In this document: positions 25,302 through 33,401 of the stretch, in pieces
Layout of the letters: every line of letters begins with the position of its first letter
Position numbering within the stretch: position 1 is the first letter of the stretch
Origin: Candidatus Eiseniibacteriota bacterium
GTDB lineage: Bacteria; Eisenbacteria; RBG-16-71-46; CAIMUX01
DNA: 64,000 bases
Direction: 5' to 3'
Assembly: GCA_020633975.1 (NCBI GenBank)
Contig: JACKCR010000002.1
Span: forward strand, 2,604,001 to 2,668,000
Translations under genes and position numbers: made by a program
Notes under the pieces: generated by a model
Database searches by the model: none
Told to the model about the DNA's origin: nothing
Seen by the model: the letters and a program-made list of their open reading frames with translations, nothing else

Positions 25302-26546
25302 ATGTCGATCGCTCTCAACTCCGTAGGAACCAACCTCAATCGCGTTCTCGACTCCCTCGGTTACCAGGACAAGTTCGGCGACGCTCTCGGATCCATCGCC
25401 GACCTCGGCACCGGCAACATCGCAGGAGCCTTCCGCAACCTCGTCGATCTGAAGAGCGGCCTCACCACCGGCCAAATGGACTCGATCCTCAGCGGCGCCG
25501 GACGGCCCCGCTTCGCCCGCGCCTACGCTCCGCGCTGCGGATGCGGCAACGCCCACCTCGACGGTTTCCGCAACACCTACGCCGTTCGCGAGCAGGTCGG
25601 AAAGCGCGCCCACATCGGTCAGCAGTACGGTTTCAATTGGGGCCCGTTCCAGGCTCAGGGCCGGATCACCGGTGCCCAGTACCGCGGCTCGTTCGCCAAG
25701 CCGATCCGGCTCGCCGACGGCGACTACCTCTTCCGCGGACGGAAGTACGACAACCTCGGCGACATCTTCCGTGACGCTCGCGACGGCCGGATCGACGGCC
25801 AGGCGACGAAGCTCCGTCCGGGCCTGTGGCGGCCGGGAATGGGCCAGAGCCCGCGTCCTCTCTTCCCCTCCGCGTTCGCCTTCCACCCCGCGATGGGCGC
25901 GATCGGCGCAGGCATGGGGCTCGGCAACACGATGGGCAACGCTCTCGGAAACAGCCTGAACGACATCCTCGGCCGGCTCTTCGGAAACGGCAACGGCGGC
26001 GGATCCGCGGGTGGCACCGGCTCCACGAACGGCAGCGGCGCAACCGGCGGCGCTGGAGACACCGGATCGATCCTCAACGACCCGAGCCTATCCTTGGAAG
26101 ACAAGCTCGCTCTGCTCATGGCCAAGCTCACCGAGCACATGGACAAGCAGATCGAAGACAAGATGAAGGCGATCGAGCAGCAGATGTCGAACGAGAAGAA
26201 CGGCGGCGCGAACGGCGCGAACGGCTCGAAGGGCGGCGGCGGACTCCTCGGCGGTCTCGGCTCTCTCGCCGGTGGTGTCGCCGGAAGCATGTTCGGCCCG
26301 ATCGGCGGGATGGTCGGCAGCCAGCTCGGCGGGTCGCTCGGCAACTCCCTCGGCTCCGCGGCCGGCGGCGGCTCGAGCGCCGGCGGAGCGAACGGATCGA
26401 GTGAGAACAGCTCGAACCTGCAGCTTCTCCAGACCCAGCTCCAGCAGCTCATGCAGAAGCGTCAGCAGATGTTCCAGACCATGTCGAACATCCTGAAGTC
26501 GCTCCACGACACCAGCATGAACACCATCCGTCAGCTCAAGGCCTAG
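25302..26546 (+). CDS. Leaderless Gly/Asn-rich protein, paralogue A (new family; possible exported client)
   Basis: 414 residues, no Sec signal. Residues about 1-170 form a conserved domain (VLDSLGYQDKFGDALGSI, AGAFRNLVDLKSGL, FARAYAPRCGCGN, YAVREQVGKRAHIG, FNWGPF, GSFAKPI, YLFRGRKYD, FRDARDGRIDGQAT). A Gly/Asn/Ser-rich linker follows, then a helical segment (SLSLEDKLALLMAKLTEHMD), a Gly-rich weakly hydrophobic stretch, and a final helix (LQQLMQKRQQMFQTMSNIL) ending NTIRQLKA. It is closely similar to 51303-52511. A helix plus hydrophobic Gly stretch, with a SycD-like chaperone gene under the same promoter motif, suggests a type III-like translocator or filament protein. That is inference; no known family was recognised. 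Confidence 0.8.
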   Translation: MSIALNSVGTNLNRVLDSLGYQDKFGDALGSIADLGTGNIAGAFRNLVDLKSGLTTGQMDSILSGAGRPRFARAYAPRCGCGNAHLDGFRNTYAVREQVGKRAHIGQQYGFNWGPFQAQGRITGAQYRGSFAKPIRLADGDYLFRGRKYDNLGDIFRDARDGRIDGQATKLRPGLWRPGMGQSPRPLFPSAFAFHPAMGAIGAGMGLGNTMGNALGNSLNDILGRLFGNGNGGGSAGGTGSTNGSGATGGAGDTGSILNDPSLSLEDKLALLMAKLTEHMDKQIEDKMKAIEQQMSNEKNGGANGANGSKGGGGLLGGLGSLAGGVAGSMFGPIGGMVGSQLGGSLGNSLGSAAGGGSSAGGANGSSENSSNLQLLQTQLQQLMQKRQQMFQTMSNILKSLHDTSMNTIRQLKA

Positions 26547-26569
26547 GCATCACGAACATCGGATGGTCG

Positions 26570-26606
26570 GAGCCGGCCCCGGAATGCCCCGGGGTCGGCT
26601 CTTTGT
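26570..26606 (+). terminator. Intrinsic terminator after paralogue A
   Basis: GAGCCGGCCCCGG and CCGGGGTCGGCTC arms enclose a short loop and are followed by TTTGTTG. It begins 24 nt after the stop codon and is a strong Rho-independent terminator for the plus strand. Confidence 0.8.
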
Positions 26607-26608
26607 TG

Positions 26609-27307
26609 CTAGGAGAGGCGCTCCTGGAGCGCTTTCGCCCGCACTGGGCCGACACCGCCGTCCTCGTGTTTGAAGAAGACGAGAGCGCGATCCCACGGCG
26701 CGGACCGGATCCTCTCCGCCCAGAGATCCAGATACGCGTCGTCGTACTCCTCTCGACGGAGGCGGAGATATCCGAGACGTGCCGTGGGACGGATCGCCGA
26801 GATCGGCTCTTCGTCGGTGTCCGCCTGACAGAGTGCAACGCCACGCTGCTCGAGCACTGAATAGACCTCATCGCAAAACCAGCTCGAGGCCCGGAACTCG
26901 AATGCAGTCGGCACACCGGCTGGCAGGAGATCCAGGAACGCCTCCAACCGCGGAACGTCCTTCTGCAGGTTCGGTGGGAGCTGGAAGAAGACAGCCCCCA
27001 GCCGATCCCCGAGCACCTCGACGTTACTCATCAGAAAGGAGAGAGGTTCGTCGGCATTCTTGAGACGAGCGAAGTGCGTGATTCGGCGCGACGCCTTGAT
27101 CGTGAAGCGGAAGTTCTCGGGAACCTGGTCGGCCCAACTCTCGAGCACGGCCTTCTTGGGCAAGCGATAGAAGGTGTTGTCGATCTCGACTCCGGAGAGT
27201 ATCTGTCCGTAGTAGTTCAGCATCTGCTTGTCGGGCAGGTCGGACGGATAGAACGTCCCCTTCCATGGCTTGTAGCTGAAACCGCTCGTGCCGACGATAC
27301 ACTCCAT
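26609..27307 (-). CDS. DUF72 family protein
   Basis: 232 residues from ATG 27307 (AAGGAGC upstream). It begins VGTSGFSYKPWKGTFYP and continues YYGQILSGVEIDNTFYRLPKKAVLESWADQVPENFRFTIKA, LGAVFFQLPPN, AFEFRASSW and ALVFFKHEDGG. This is the DUF72 (YecE-like) TIM-barrel signature. The biochemical role of the family is not established. It is convergent with paralogue A and divergent from the TlpA operon, so it is probably monocistronic. Confidence 0.93.
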   Translation of the reverse strand: MECIVGTSGFSYKPWKGTFYPSDLPDKQMLNYYGQILSGVEIDNTFYRLPKKAVLESWADQVPENFRFTIKASRRITHFARLKNADEPLSFLMSNVEVLGDRLGAVFFQLPPNLQKDVPRLEAFLDLLPAGVPTAFEFRASSWFCDEVYSVLEQRGVALCQADTDEEPISAIRPTARLGYLRLRREEYDDAYLDLWAERIRSAPWDRALVFFKHEDGGVGPVRAKALQERLS

Positions 27308-27443
27308 GGAAGCTCCTTGGTTGCCGGAGACCGGCTAGTTGCGTCTATCCGGCAATGCCAGAAATGTGGTGGGTCCACGAACTGGGAAGTTTTCCGCAGA
27401 ACCGCGACCCCAGTCGAGAGTACAGACCCTGGAGGATTCCTAC

Positions 27444-28010
27444 ATGATCCAATCGAATCGCGTCCTCGGAACCTTCCGCAGGACGACCCTGATCGCCTTC
27501 ACCGCAGCTCTCCTCCTCGGTCCGGCCCTCAGCCCAGAAGCAGCACTCTCCGCCGAACCCGCCAGCACAACGGCAGAGGCCCCAGGATGGGCGGACCTCC
27601 GTCCGATCCTCCCCGAGGGCCTGGACCTCACCGGGCATGCGGTCTACCTCGACTTCTGGGCTTCCTGGTGCCCGCCCTGCCGGAAGTCGTTCCCCTGGAT
27701 GGCGGAGACGGCAAAGACCTATGGTGCGGCAGGGCTCGAGGTCATCGCGGTCTGCATGGACAAGGACCCGAAGAAGGCCGAGAAGTTCTTGAGCGGACAG
27801 GGCGAGATTCCGTTCCACATCGTCTACGACCCCAAGGGCGACGTCGCAACGAAGTACGACCTCAAAGGGATGCCGACCTCGCTCCTCTTCGGTCCGGACG
27901 GCAAGCTGATCTCACGTCACGAGGGTTTCAGCGAGAAAGACTCGGAAGGCCTGCTCACCGAACTGAACCACCTCTATCCGAACGCAACGTCCAAGAGCGA
28001 GGGCCACTGA
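27444..28010 (+). CDS. TlpA-like exported thioredoxin
   Basis: 188 residues from ATG 27444 (CTGGAGG upstream). A Sec signal (TTLIAFTAALLLGPAL) precedes a TlpA/AhpC-TSA-type thioredoxin fold with YLDFWASWCPPCRKSFPWM; the redox cysteines are C76 and C79. The cis-proline loop reads GMPTSLLFGPDG. It should reduce disulfides outside the cytoplasm. It overlaps the start of the DUF4266 gene and heads the DUF4266-DUF3570-ApbE operon, a recurrent bacterial gene set, so its target is probably a protein of this set. Confidence 0.9.
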   Translation: MIQSNRVLGTFRRTTLIAFTAALLLGPALSPEAALSAEPASTTAEAPGWADLRPILPEGLDLTGHAVYLDFWASWCPPCRKSFPWMAETAKTYGAAGLEVIAVCMDKDPKKAEKFLSGQGEIPFHIVYDPKGDVATKYDLKGMPTSLLFGPDGKLISRHEGFSEKDSEGLLTELNHLYPNATSKSEGH

Positions 28011-28237
28011 TGAAGCGACTTCTCTTCTTCTTCGTCGCCGCATCCGCACTCACTGGATCGAGCGTGGGGTGTGCGCACGTCGGCGTCGAGCCGTGGGATC
28101 GTGACATCCTCGCCGAGCCGGAGATGAGTCTCGACGCGGACGCCGTCGATCTCGGTCTCGACGACCACATCTACTTCAGCAAGGAAGCGTCGAGCGGCGG
28201 TCGTGGATTCGGAGGAGGAGGCTGCGGATGCAACTGA
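28010..28237 (+). CDS. DUF4266 small lipoprotein
   Basis: 75 residues; the ATG at 28010 overlaps the TlpA-like stop (ATGA-type). A lipobox-like segment (LTGSSVGC) precedes the mature part, which begins AHVGVEPWDRDILAEPEM, the DUF4266 signature. The end is Gly-rich with a terminal Cys pair (GGRGFGGGGCGCN), a possible thioredoxin target or metal ligand. It is too embedded in other frames to stand out as an ORF, but its context between TlpA and DUF3570 is diagnostic. Confidence 0.88.
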   Translation: MKRLLFFFVAASALTGSSVGCAHVGVEPWDRDILAEPEMSLDADAVDLGLDDHIYFSKEASSGGRGFGGGGCGCN

Positions 28238-29556
28238 GTCCGCGCAAGAACCCCACCTCGCTACGGACCGGACTCGCGCTCGCTGCAGCGAGCCTCCTCG
28301 GACCGAAGGCGGCGTCGGCCGCGATCGAGGACGTCGAGGTGGGAAGCGGTGTGTTGGTCTACACCGAACCGGGACGTGTCTCCGCGCTCGAAGCGGTTGC
28401 GCTGGTCACCAGGAACTTCTGGGACAAGCACAAGCTCTCCCTTCGCGTCGTCTACGACACACTGACGGGCGCATCGCCGAACGGTGCCGTCGCGTCACGT
28501 TCTCCACAGACCTTCACCCGGCCGTCCGGATCGGGCAGCTACACCGTGAACGCAAACGAGACTCCGCTCGACGACACGTTCAAGGACACTCGCTTCGCGG
28601 GATCTCTCACCTACGACCGGCCGTTCCTCTCTGCCGGCCGCTGGAACGTCGGTCTCCAGGGTTCGAGCGAGCACGACTACCTCTCGATCGGCGCATCTAC
28701 CGGCATCACCCGTGAGTTCGACCGGAAGAACACGACGATCTCTCTCGGCGTCTCGGGCTCCAGAGACGAGATCAGCCCCGAGGGTGGTGTCCCGACCGCG
28801 TTCGCCGAAATGGGAGCGGCGACTGGACACCACGAAGACGACTTCACCCGCGGTGACGACGGAGAGTACGACGAGAATCGTGGCGAAGGTTCGGGCGACA
28901 CGAAGTCCGTGGTCGACGGAGTCATCGGACTGACGCAGGTGGTGAACCGGACGACGCTCATTCGCTTCAACTACTCCATCTCCAACTCGAGTGGCTATCT
29001 CAACGACCCCTACAAGTTCGTGTCCGTCCTCTACGGTCCAGACGATCCGTCGGCAGGCGATCCGATCACGTACCTCTACGAGAAGCGTCCCGATTCGCAT
29101 ACGAAGCACTCGATCTACGCCCAAGCCAAGAAGCGGATCGCCTCGACGACGATGGACATTTCCTACCGGTTCCTCTGGGACGACTGGGGGATCACTTCGC
29201 ACACCGCGGAGCTCAAGCACCGCGTCCCGATCGGCGAGACCGTCTACTTCGAACCACACGTGCGTCTCTACGAGCAGACGGCAGCAGACTTCTACCGGAC
29301 GTACCTCCTCTCGGGCGAGGCACTCCCCGCCGAAGCGTCCGCCGATCCGCGTCTCGGTCCGATGACGGCAATCACAGTCGGGAACAGAGTCGGCGGCTTC
29401 CACGTCGGCGAGCAGGAGTTCGCGGTCACGCTCGAGTACTACCGCCAATTCCTCAAGGACGGCGACCAGCCCGCATTCGGCAGCCTCGAAGGGCTCGATC
29501 TCTCCGAGGACATGGGCGCGTTCATGTTCCGCATCTCGCACGGGTGGGAGCCTTGA
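28228..29556 (+). CDS. DUF3570 outer-membrane beta-barrel-like protein
   Basis: 442 residues from ATG 28228, overlapping the end of the DUF4266 gene. After a short signal-like N-terminus it has alternating beta strands typical of a barrel (LSLRVVYDTLTGASPNGAV, DTRFAGSLTYDRPF, GLQGSSEHDYLS, TLIRFNYSISNSSGYLNDPYK, DISYRFLWDDWGI, PHVRLYEQTAADFYR). It matches DUF3570, found next to DUF4266 and ApbE. The function is unknown; a role in an exported flavin or metal redox pathway is inferred from the neighbours. Confidence 0.88.
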   Translation: MQLSPRKNPTSLRTGLALAAASLLGPKAASAAIEDVEVGSGVLVYTEPGRVSALEAVALVTRNFWDKHKLSLRVVYDTLTGASPNGAVASRSPQTFTRPSGSGSYTVNANETPLDDTFKDTRFAGSLTYDRPFLSAGRWNVGLQGSSEHDYLSIGASTGITREFDRKNTTISLGVSGSRDEISPEGGVPTAFAEMGAATGHHEDDFTRGDDGEYDENRGEGSGDTKSVVDGVIGLTQVVNRTTLIRFNYSISNSSGYLNDPYKFVSVLYGPDDPSAGDPITYLYEKRPDSHTKHSIYAQAKKRIASTTMDISYRFLWDDWGITSHTAELKHRVPIGETVYFEPHVRLYEQTAADFYRTYLLSGEALPAEASADPRLGPMTAITVGNRVGGFHVGEQEFAVTLEYYRQFLKDGDQPAFGSLEGLDLSEDMGAFMFRISHGWEP

Positions 29557-30572
29557 TCGGCCAGCCCGCTCGAGATCGCACGCTCGACAAGCGCCCCGAC
29601 GGAATCTGGCGGGGCGCTTTCTTCTCCATGGCCAGCCCCTGTGAGCTGCTTGCGCGAACGCAAAGGAAGAGCACCGCAGCCAAAGCTCTCGAGCTGGTGT
29701 CCGAAGAAGCCTGGCGGATCGAAGCGAAGTTCAGTCGCTACCGAGACGACAGTGTGGTCGCGGAGATCCACCGCGCGAGAGGATCCTGGGTCTCTCTGGA
29801 CGACGAAACGAACCGACTGCTCCTCTTCGCGCAGCAGGTGTGGGAGCTCTCGTCCGGCAGCTTCGACATCACGTCGGGAGTGCTCCGGCGTGCGTGGTCC
29901 TTCCAACCTGGCTCCGCTCCGCCAGACCAAGCGTCCGTGGAGCGGCTTCTTCCGCTCATCGGTTGGTCCCGAGTGGAGTTCCGTCCACCGAAGATCCGTC
30001 TGCCAGAAGGGATGGAGATCGACCTAGGCGGAATCGGCAAGGAGTACGCGGTGGACCGGGCGGCGGAGCTGGTTTCGAACCTCGAAGGCGAGTTCCTGGT
30101 CAACTTCGGCGGCGATCTCCGCGCGGTCACACAGCAGGCGCATGACCACTCAGCCCACGGTGAGTTGCGAAGCGACCTCTCGGACGCATCGACTAGCTGG
30201 GCCGATTCGACTAGTCCGACCGGCTCGAGCAGTCCGGCCGACTCGACCAGTCCGACCGGCGCGACCGGCTGGACGGTCGGAGTCGAAAGCCCTGCCGTCG
30301 ACGACGTCGCGATCGCGGAGATTCACCTGGCTTCGGGCGCACTCGCGACGAGTGGAGACTCGAAGCGAGCGGTGGTCCACGGCGGGACGCGGTATGGCCA
30401 CGTCCTCGATCCACGAACCGGGTGGCCGGTGCCCCATGCACCACGCTCCGTCACGGTTCACGCACCCACGTGCGTCGAAGCGGGGATGTTGGCGACGTTG
30501 GCGCTGCTCCAAGGAGAGAACGCAGAGTCGTTCTTGGAAGAGCAGGGCTTTCGGCACTGGTGCGTTCGCTAG
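29544..30572 (+). CDS. apbE: FAD:protein FMN transferase (ApbE family)
   Basis: 342 residues if translated from GTG 29544, overlapping the DUF3570 stop; ATG 29628 would give 314 residues. Family motifs include MASPCELL, EIDLGGIGKEYAVDRAAELV, EFLVNFGGDLRA, ASGALATSGD, YGHVLDPRTGWPV and VEAGMLATLALL. It covalently attaches FMN to Thr/Ser of target proteins, usually outside the cytoplasm. A Ser/Thr/Pro-rich insert (about residues 210-240) lies between GGDLRA and the next strand. A perfect terminator sits between the two candidate starts, so expression of this gene may be separate or attenuated. Confidence 0.9.
   Translation: MGALIGQPARDRTLDKRPDGIWRGAFFSMASPCELLARTQRKSTAAKALELVSEEAWRIEAKFSRYRDDSVVAEIHRARGSWVSLDDETNRLLLFAQQVWELSSGSFDITSGVLRRAWSFQPGSAPPDQASVERLLPLIGWSRVEFRPPKIRLPEGMEIDLGGIGKEYAVDRAAELVSNLEGEFLVNFGGDLRAVTQQAHDHSAHGELRSDLSDASTSWADSTSPTGSSSPADSTSPTGATGWTVGVESPAVDDVAIAEIHLASGALATSGDSKRAVVHGGTRYGHVLDPRTGWPVPHAPRSVTVHAPTCVEAGMLATLALLQGENAESFLEEQGFRHWCVR
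29589..29624 (+). terminator. Intrinsic terminator at the DUF3570/apbE boundary
   Basis: AAGCGCCCCG (29589-29598) pairs perfectly with CGGGGCGCTT (29610-29619) around an 11-nt loop and is followed by TCTTCT. It lies 33 nt after the DUF3570 stop and upstream of ATG 29628, but inside the frame if apbE starts at GTG 29544. Confidence 0.8.
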
Positions 30573-30682
30573 GTCCAGGTTCTCGATCCGGTCGGGCGCT
30601 CGATCGGGCCGTTCTCAGGGTCGGCCACGGGCCGGTACGGCCGAGGTGGTCGATCAATCCATGTGAACGCACTACGAGGGCT

Positions 30683-31690
30683 TCAGCGGGGTTCGTCCTT
30701 CGTCCACTGGGCACCGTACGGACTCTCGGAAATCGCTGTGTCCCGGAGGCGACGCCCCTTCACCAGGTAGTACCAGATGAAGTACCAGACTTTCGCACCC
30801 CAGCACATGACGTCGAGCAGCTTGGTCTCGAAGACGAGCTTTCGGATTCCCGTCTTACGGAGCACGGTTTCGACCCACGAGACCGCGTTGTGTTCCGCCG
30901 TCTGGAAGTCGAACCGGGGCGTCTCGCGAGGTTGACGATCCGAGTCCAGTACGTCGATTGCGTTCCGGTCGTGAACACCCAGGCCGGCCTCGGCACAGTA
31001 CTGCAGGTGCGGGACCTCGAAGCGTCCCAGTAGCCCCATCACCTCGCCCGCGATCGTATCGATCGCCACCGGATCCCCGGAAGCGAGGACGAGATTGCAG
31101 ATGCGCGGTCGCCCAGACTTGGGTCCGTTCCCCTCCAGCGCAACCGTCGCGTCCATCACGGCAAACGCGGGCCGGAGCACTGACGTCAGATCGCGAAGGA
31201 CTTCGTTCACCACCGGGTGGTAGTTGTGGCGAAACGTCGGAAGACAGCCCCATTGATTCTTGATCGCGCCGGTCAGGACCGTCTTGCCGTGGGTCTTCAT
31301 GACGGGAATGGTGACGAGCGTGGTGCGTGTCAGAATCTCGGGCAGAGGAATCGACTCGACTTCGAGCGCGTTCGGCACCGGCACCTGGACGAACGGCGTC
31401 TTGCTCAGGTTGACCCACTCGATGCCGTAGCGTTCGCAGATCCGATCCATCCGCGTCTGACGGAACGACTTCTCGATGTCGACGAGAACTTGGTCCGCTT
31501 CCACCATGTAGAGTTTGGATACGTAGCCCTGAAGCTTCCGCACGACGCCTTCCACCACGAGTGGAGACGTGACGGCACCCGGAAGGAAGAGGTCCCAGCC
31601 GAGATTCGGCTTGAGACAGACTTCCGTACCCTCCGGAATGAAGTCGCGAAACCGCGCAGCCTCCATCGCGTCACCGACAGCCGCGATCAC
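30683..31690 (-). CDS. DUF362 family protein
   Basis: At least 335 residues from GTG 31690. Conserved features are EGTEVCLKPNLGW near the start, VTIPVMKTHGKTVLTGAIKNQWGCLP, VVNEVLRDLTSVLRPAFAVMDATVALEGNGP and LVLASGDPVAIDTIAGEVMGL, typical of DUF362 (ferredoxin-linked proteins of unknown role). The usual first strand (here SEVILLE) lies upstream of the GTG in the same frame, where the only option is CTG at 31732, overlapping the subtilase stop as CTGA. The true start is probably there. A C-terminal hydrophobic region (WYFIWYYLVKG) may touch the membrane. Confidence 0.85.
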   Translation of the reverse strand: MIAAVGDAMEAARFRDFIPEGTEVCLKPNLGWDLFLPGAVTSPLVVEGVVRKLQGYVSKLYMVEADQVLVDIEKSFRQTRMDRICERYGIEWVNLSKTPFVQVPVPNALEVESIPLPEILTRTTLVTIPVMKTHGKTVLTGAIKNQWGCLPTFRHNYHPVVNEVLRDLTSVLRPAFAVMDATVALEGNGPKSGRPRICNLVLASGDPVAIDTIAGEVMGLLGRFEVPHLQYCAEAGLGVHDRNAIDVLDSDRQPRETPRFDFQTAEHNAVSWVETVLRKTGIRKLVFETKLLDVMCWGAKVWYFIWYYLVKGRRLRDTAISESPYGAQWTKDEPR

Positions 31691-31728
31691 GTCATCTCGC
31701 GTCTCGAGGAGGATGACTTCGGAACGAC

Positions 31729-33288
31729 TCAGCGTACCCTCACCACACGCCCTTCAGCGACCACGGTCGTGCCGTCCAGGACCCTGAGGAAGTACGTGCC
31801 GGCCGGCAGCGAGACGCCGTCACAAGCCGTGAAGCTCCAGTCTGAATGGCCGTCGAAGCTCGGATCGACGTACACGACCCGACCAGCCGGGTCGAGTGCC
31901 TCGAGCCGGGAGGTTCCCGTCGGGATCCGGCCTTGCAGCGTCAGACCGACACTGCCCGCGGCGGGGTTGGGGATCACCTGAAGCGCGACTCCTCTCTGCC
32001 TCGTATCCGGGCCAGGCGCGTCCGTGGTCTCGCCGAGCCCGAGCGGAAGGAAGAGCCTTCCGGTTCCGAGTCGACCGGCGTACGGCTGGTTGGCCGGCAG
32101 GTGATCGATCGACTGGACACTCGTCTGGACGAGAACGGTGAGGGACGCCGGATCGACCTCGGGTCGGACAGATCTGATCAGTGCGGCGCCACCAGAGACG
32201 AGGGGTGTTGCGAACGAGCACCCGTCACCGATCGCCCAGGATCCGAACGGGTAGGCACTCCGAAGCCCGACGCTCGGCGCGGAGATCGCGACCGATGGGT
32301 GGTAATCGGCAAACGACGCCTTCACGTCTGTAGGGTCGACGCCCGTCACCATGATCGCTTCGGGCACGTTTGCGGGACAGTAGGCAGGTCCCGGCTGATC
32401 GTTGTTCCCTGCCGACGCGACGACGAGGACACCGGCGTCATGCGCCGCTTGAACGGCCTTGCGCACGATGGCAATCGTGTAGGGCGCACCGAGACTCAGG
32501 TTGATGACATCGGCACCATTGTCCACCGCAAAGCGGATTCCCTGCACCACCCGGAAGGCATCCCCGCGCCCTTCGTCGTCGAGGATCCGAACGGGCAGGA
32601 GAGTCGCCTCAGGAGCCACCAACCGGACCAATCCGGCAACCATGGATCCGTGTCCGAACCCTTCGTCGATCGCTCCATCCTCATCTTCGTCGAGCCCATG
32701 TCTCTCTTCCCAGGGCTGCGGGTCGGAATCGACGAAATCCCAACCGGGCGCGATGTTGCTGCGAAAGAGCTCGTGCAGCGGATCGATCCCCGTATCGAGG
32801 ATGGCGACCACGACACCGGCGCCTCGGCTCGACTCGTGCGCCATATCGATGCCGATCTGGCCTGCCACGTCCTGCTCGGCGTACTCGGAGAAGGTGCCGC
32901 CGAATGCGCCCAACACCATCTGCCGGACGGCTTCGGGAGTGTGCTGCCGGTGGTTGGGGGAAACGTCCACGACGGACTCGTCATCTTCGAGCAGCTCGAG
33001 CAACTGCTCGTCGTCACCGTCCACACGGATCCGCAAGACCGTCTCGGAGACTCCGAGCAGGGTGGCATCCCATCGTTCGAGGAACGCATCCAGGTCGGCA
33101 TCCGACTGAATCTCGACGAGGAACTCTCCGGGCTCGGCGGCAAACGGATCGGTGGCCTGGCCGAACGCAACGGTGCTAGCCAGCAGGGAGAGAATCGGCA
33201 AGATGACACGCAATGCCCTTCCGAGCATTCGGCTCCATCCCCGAGCATCATCGATGCACACATTCGGTCGATGCTTTGGCTTCGTCAT
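31729..33288 (-). CDS. Secreted subtilisin-like serine protease with a C-terminal sorting-like module
   Basis: 519 residues; ATG 33288 follows GGAAGGAAG. A signal peptide (VILPILSLLASTVAFG) and an I9-like propeptide (GEFLVEIQSDADLDAFLERW) precede the S8 domain. Catalytic residues are in VVAILDTGID (Asp), GHGSMVAGLV (His) and GCSFATPLVSGG (Ser), with VVASAGNND at the oxyanion region. The C-terminal 90 residues (QVIPNPAAGSVGL, LEALDPAGRVVYV, LPAGTYFLRVLDG, GRVVRVR) are FlgD/T9SS-like. It follows the CHAT gene on the same strand after 113 bp, so it may belong to the ECF sigma operon. Confidence 0.92.
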   Translation of the reverse strand: MTKPKHRPNVCIDDARGWSRMLGRALRVILPILSLLASTVAFGQATDPFAAEPGEFLVEIQSDADLDAFLERWDATLLGVSETVLRIRVDGDDEQLLELLEDDESVVDVSPNHRQHTPEAVRQMVLGAFGGTFSEYAEQDVAGQIGIDMAHESSRGAGVVVAILDTGIDPLHELFRSNIAPGWDFVDSDPQPWEERHGLDEDEDGAIDEGFGHGSMVAGLVRLVAPEATLLPVRILDDEGRGDAFRVVQGIRFAVDNGADVINLSLGAPYTIAIVRKAVQAAHDAGVLVVASAGNNDQPGPAYCPANVPEAIMVTGVDPTDVKASFADYHPSVAISAPSVGLRSAYPFGSWAIGDGCSFATPLVSGGAALIRSVRPEVDPASLTVLVQTSVQSIDHLPANQPYAGRLGTGRLFLPLGLGETTDAPGPDTRQRGVALQVIPNPAAGSVGLTLQGRIPTGTSRLEALDPAGRVVYVDPSFDGHSDWSFTACDGVSLPAGTYFLRVLDGTTVVAEGRVVRVR

Positions 33289-33401
33289 CGCCTGCTTCCT
33301 TCCTGCTCGCGGCCCGAGAACACGGATGATTCAGTGTAGGAGCTTCCGGTGACTCGGTCAACGGACGCCACGGCAGCAGGATCTGGGGGCGGCCCTCCGC
33401 C

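Noticed and set aside
31846-33339. Plus-strand open frame of 497 codons antisense to the subtilase
   Set aside because: The opposite strand encodes an intact S8 protease with all catalytic motifs and a signal peptide; the antisense frame has no domain pattern.
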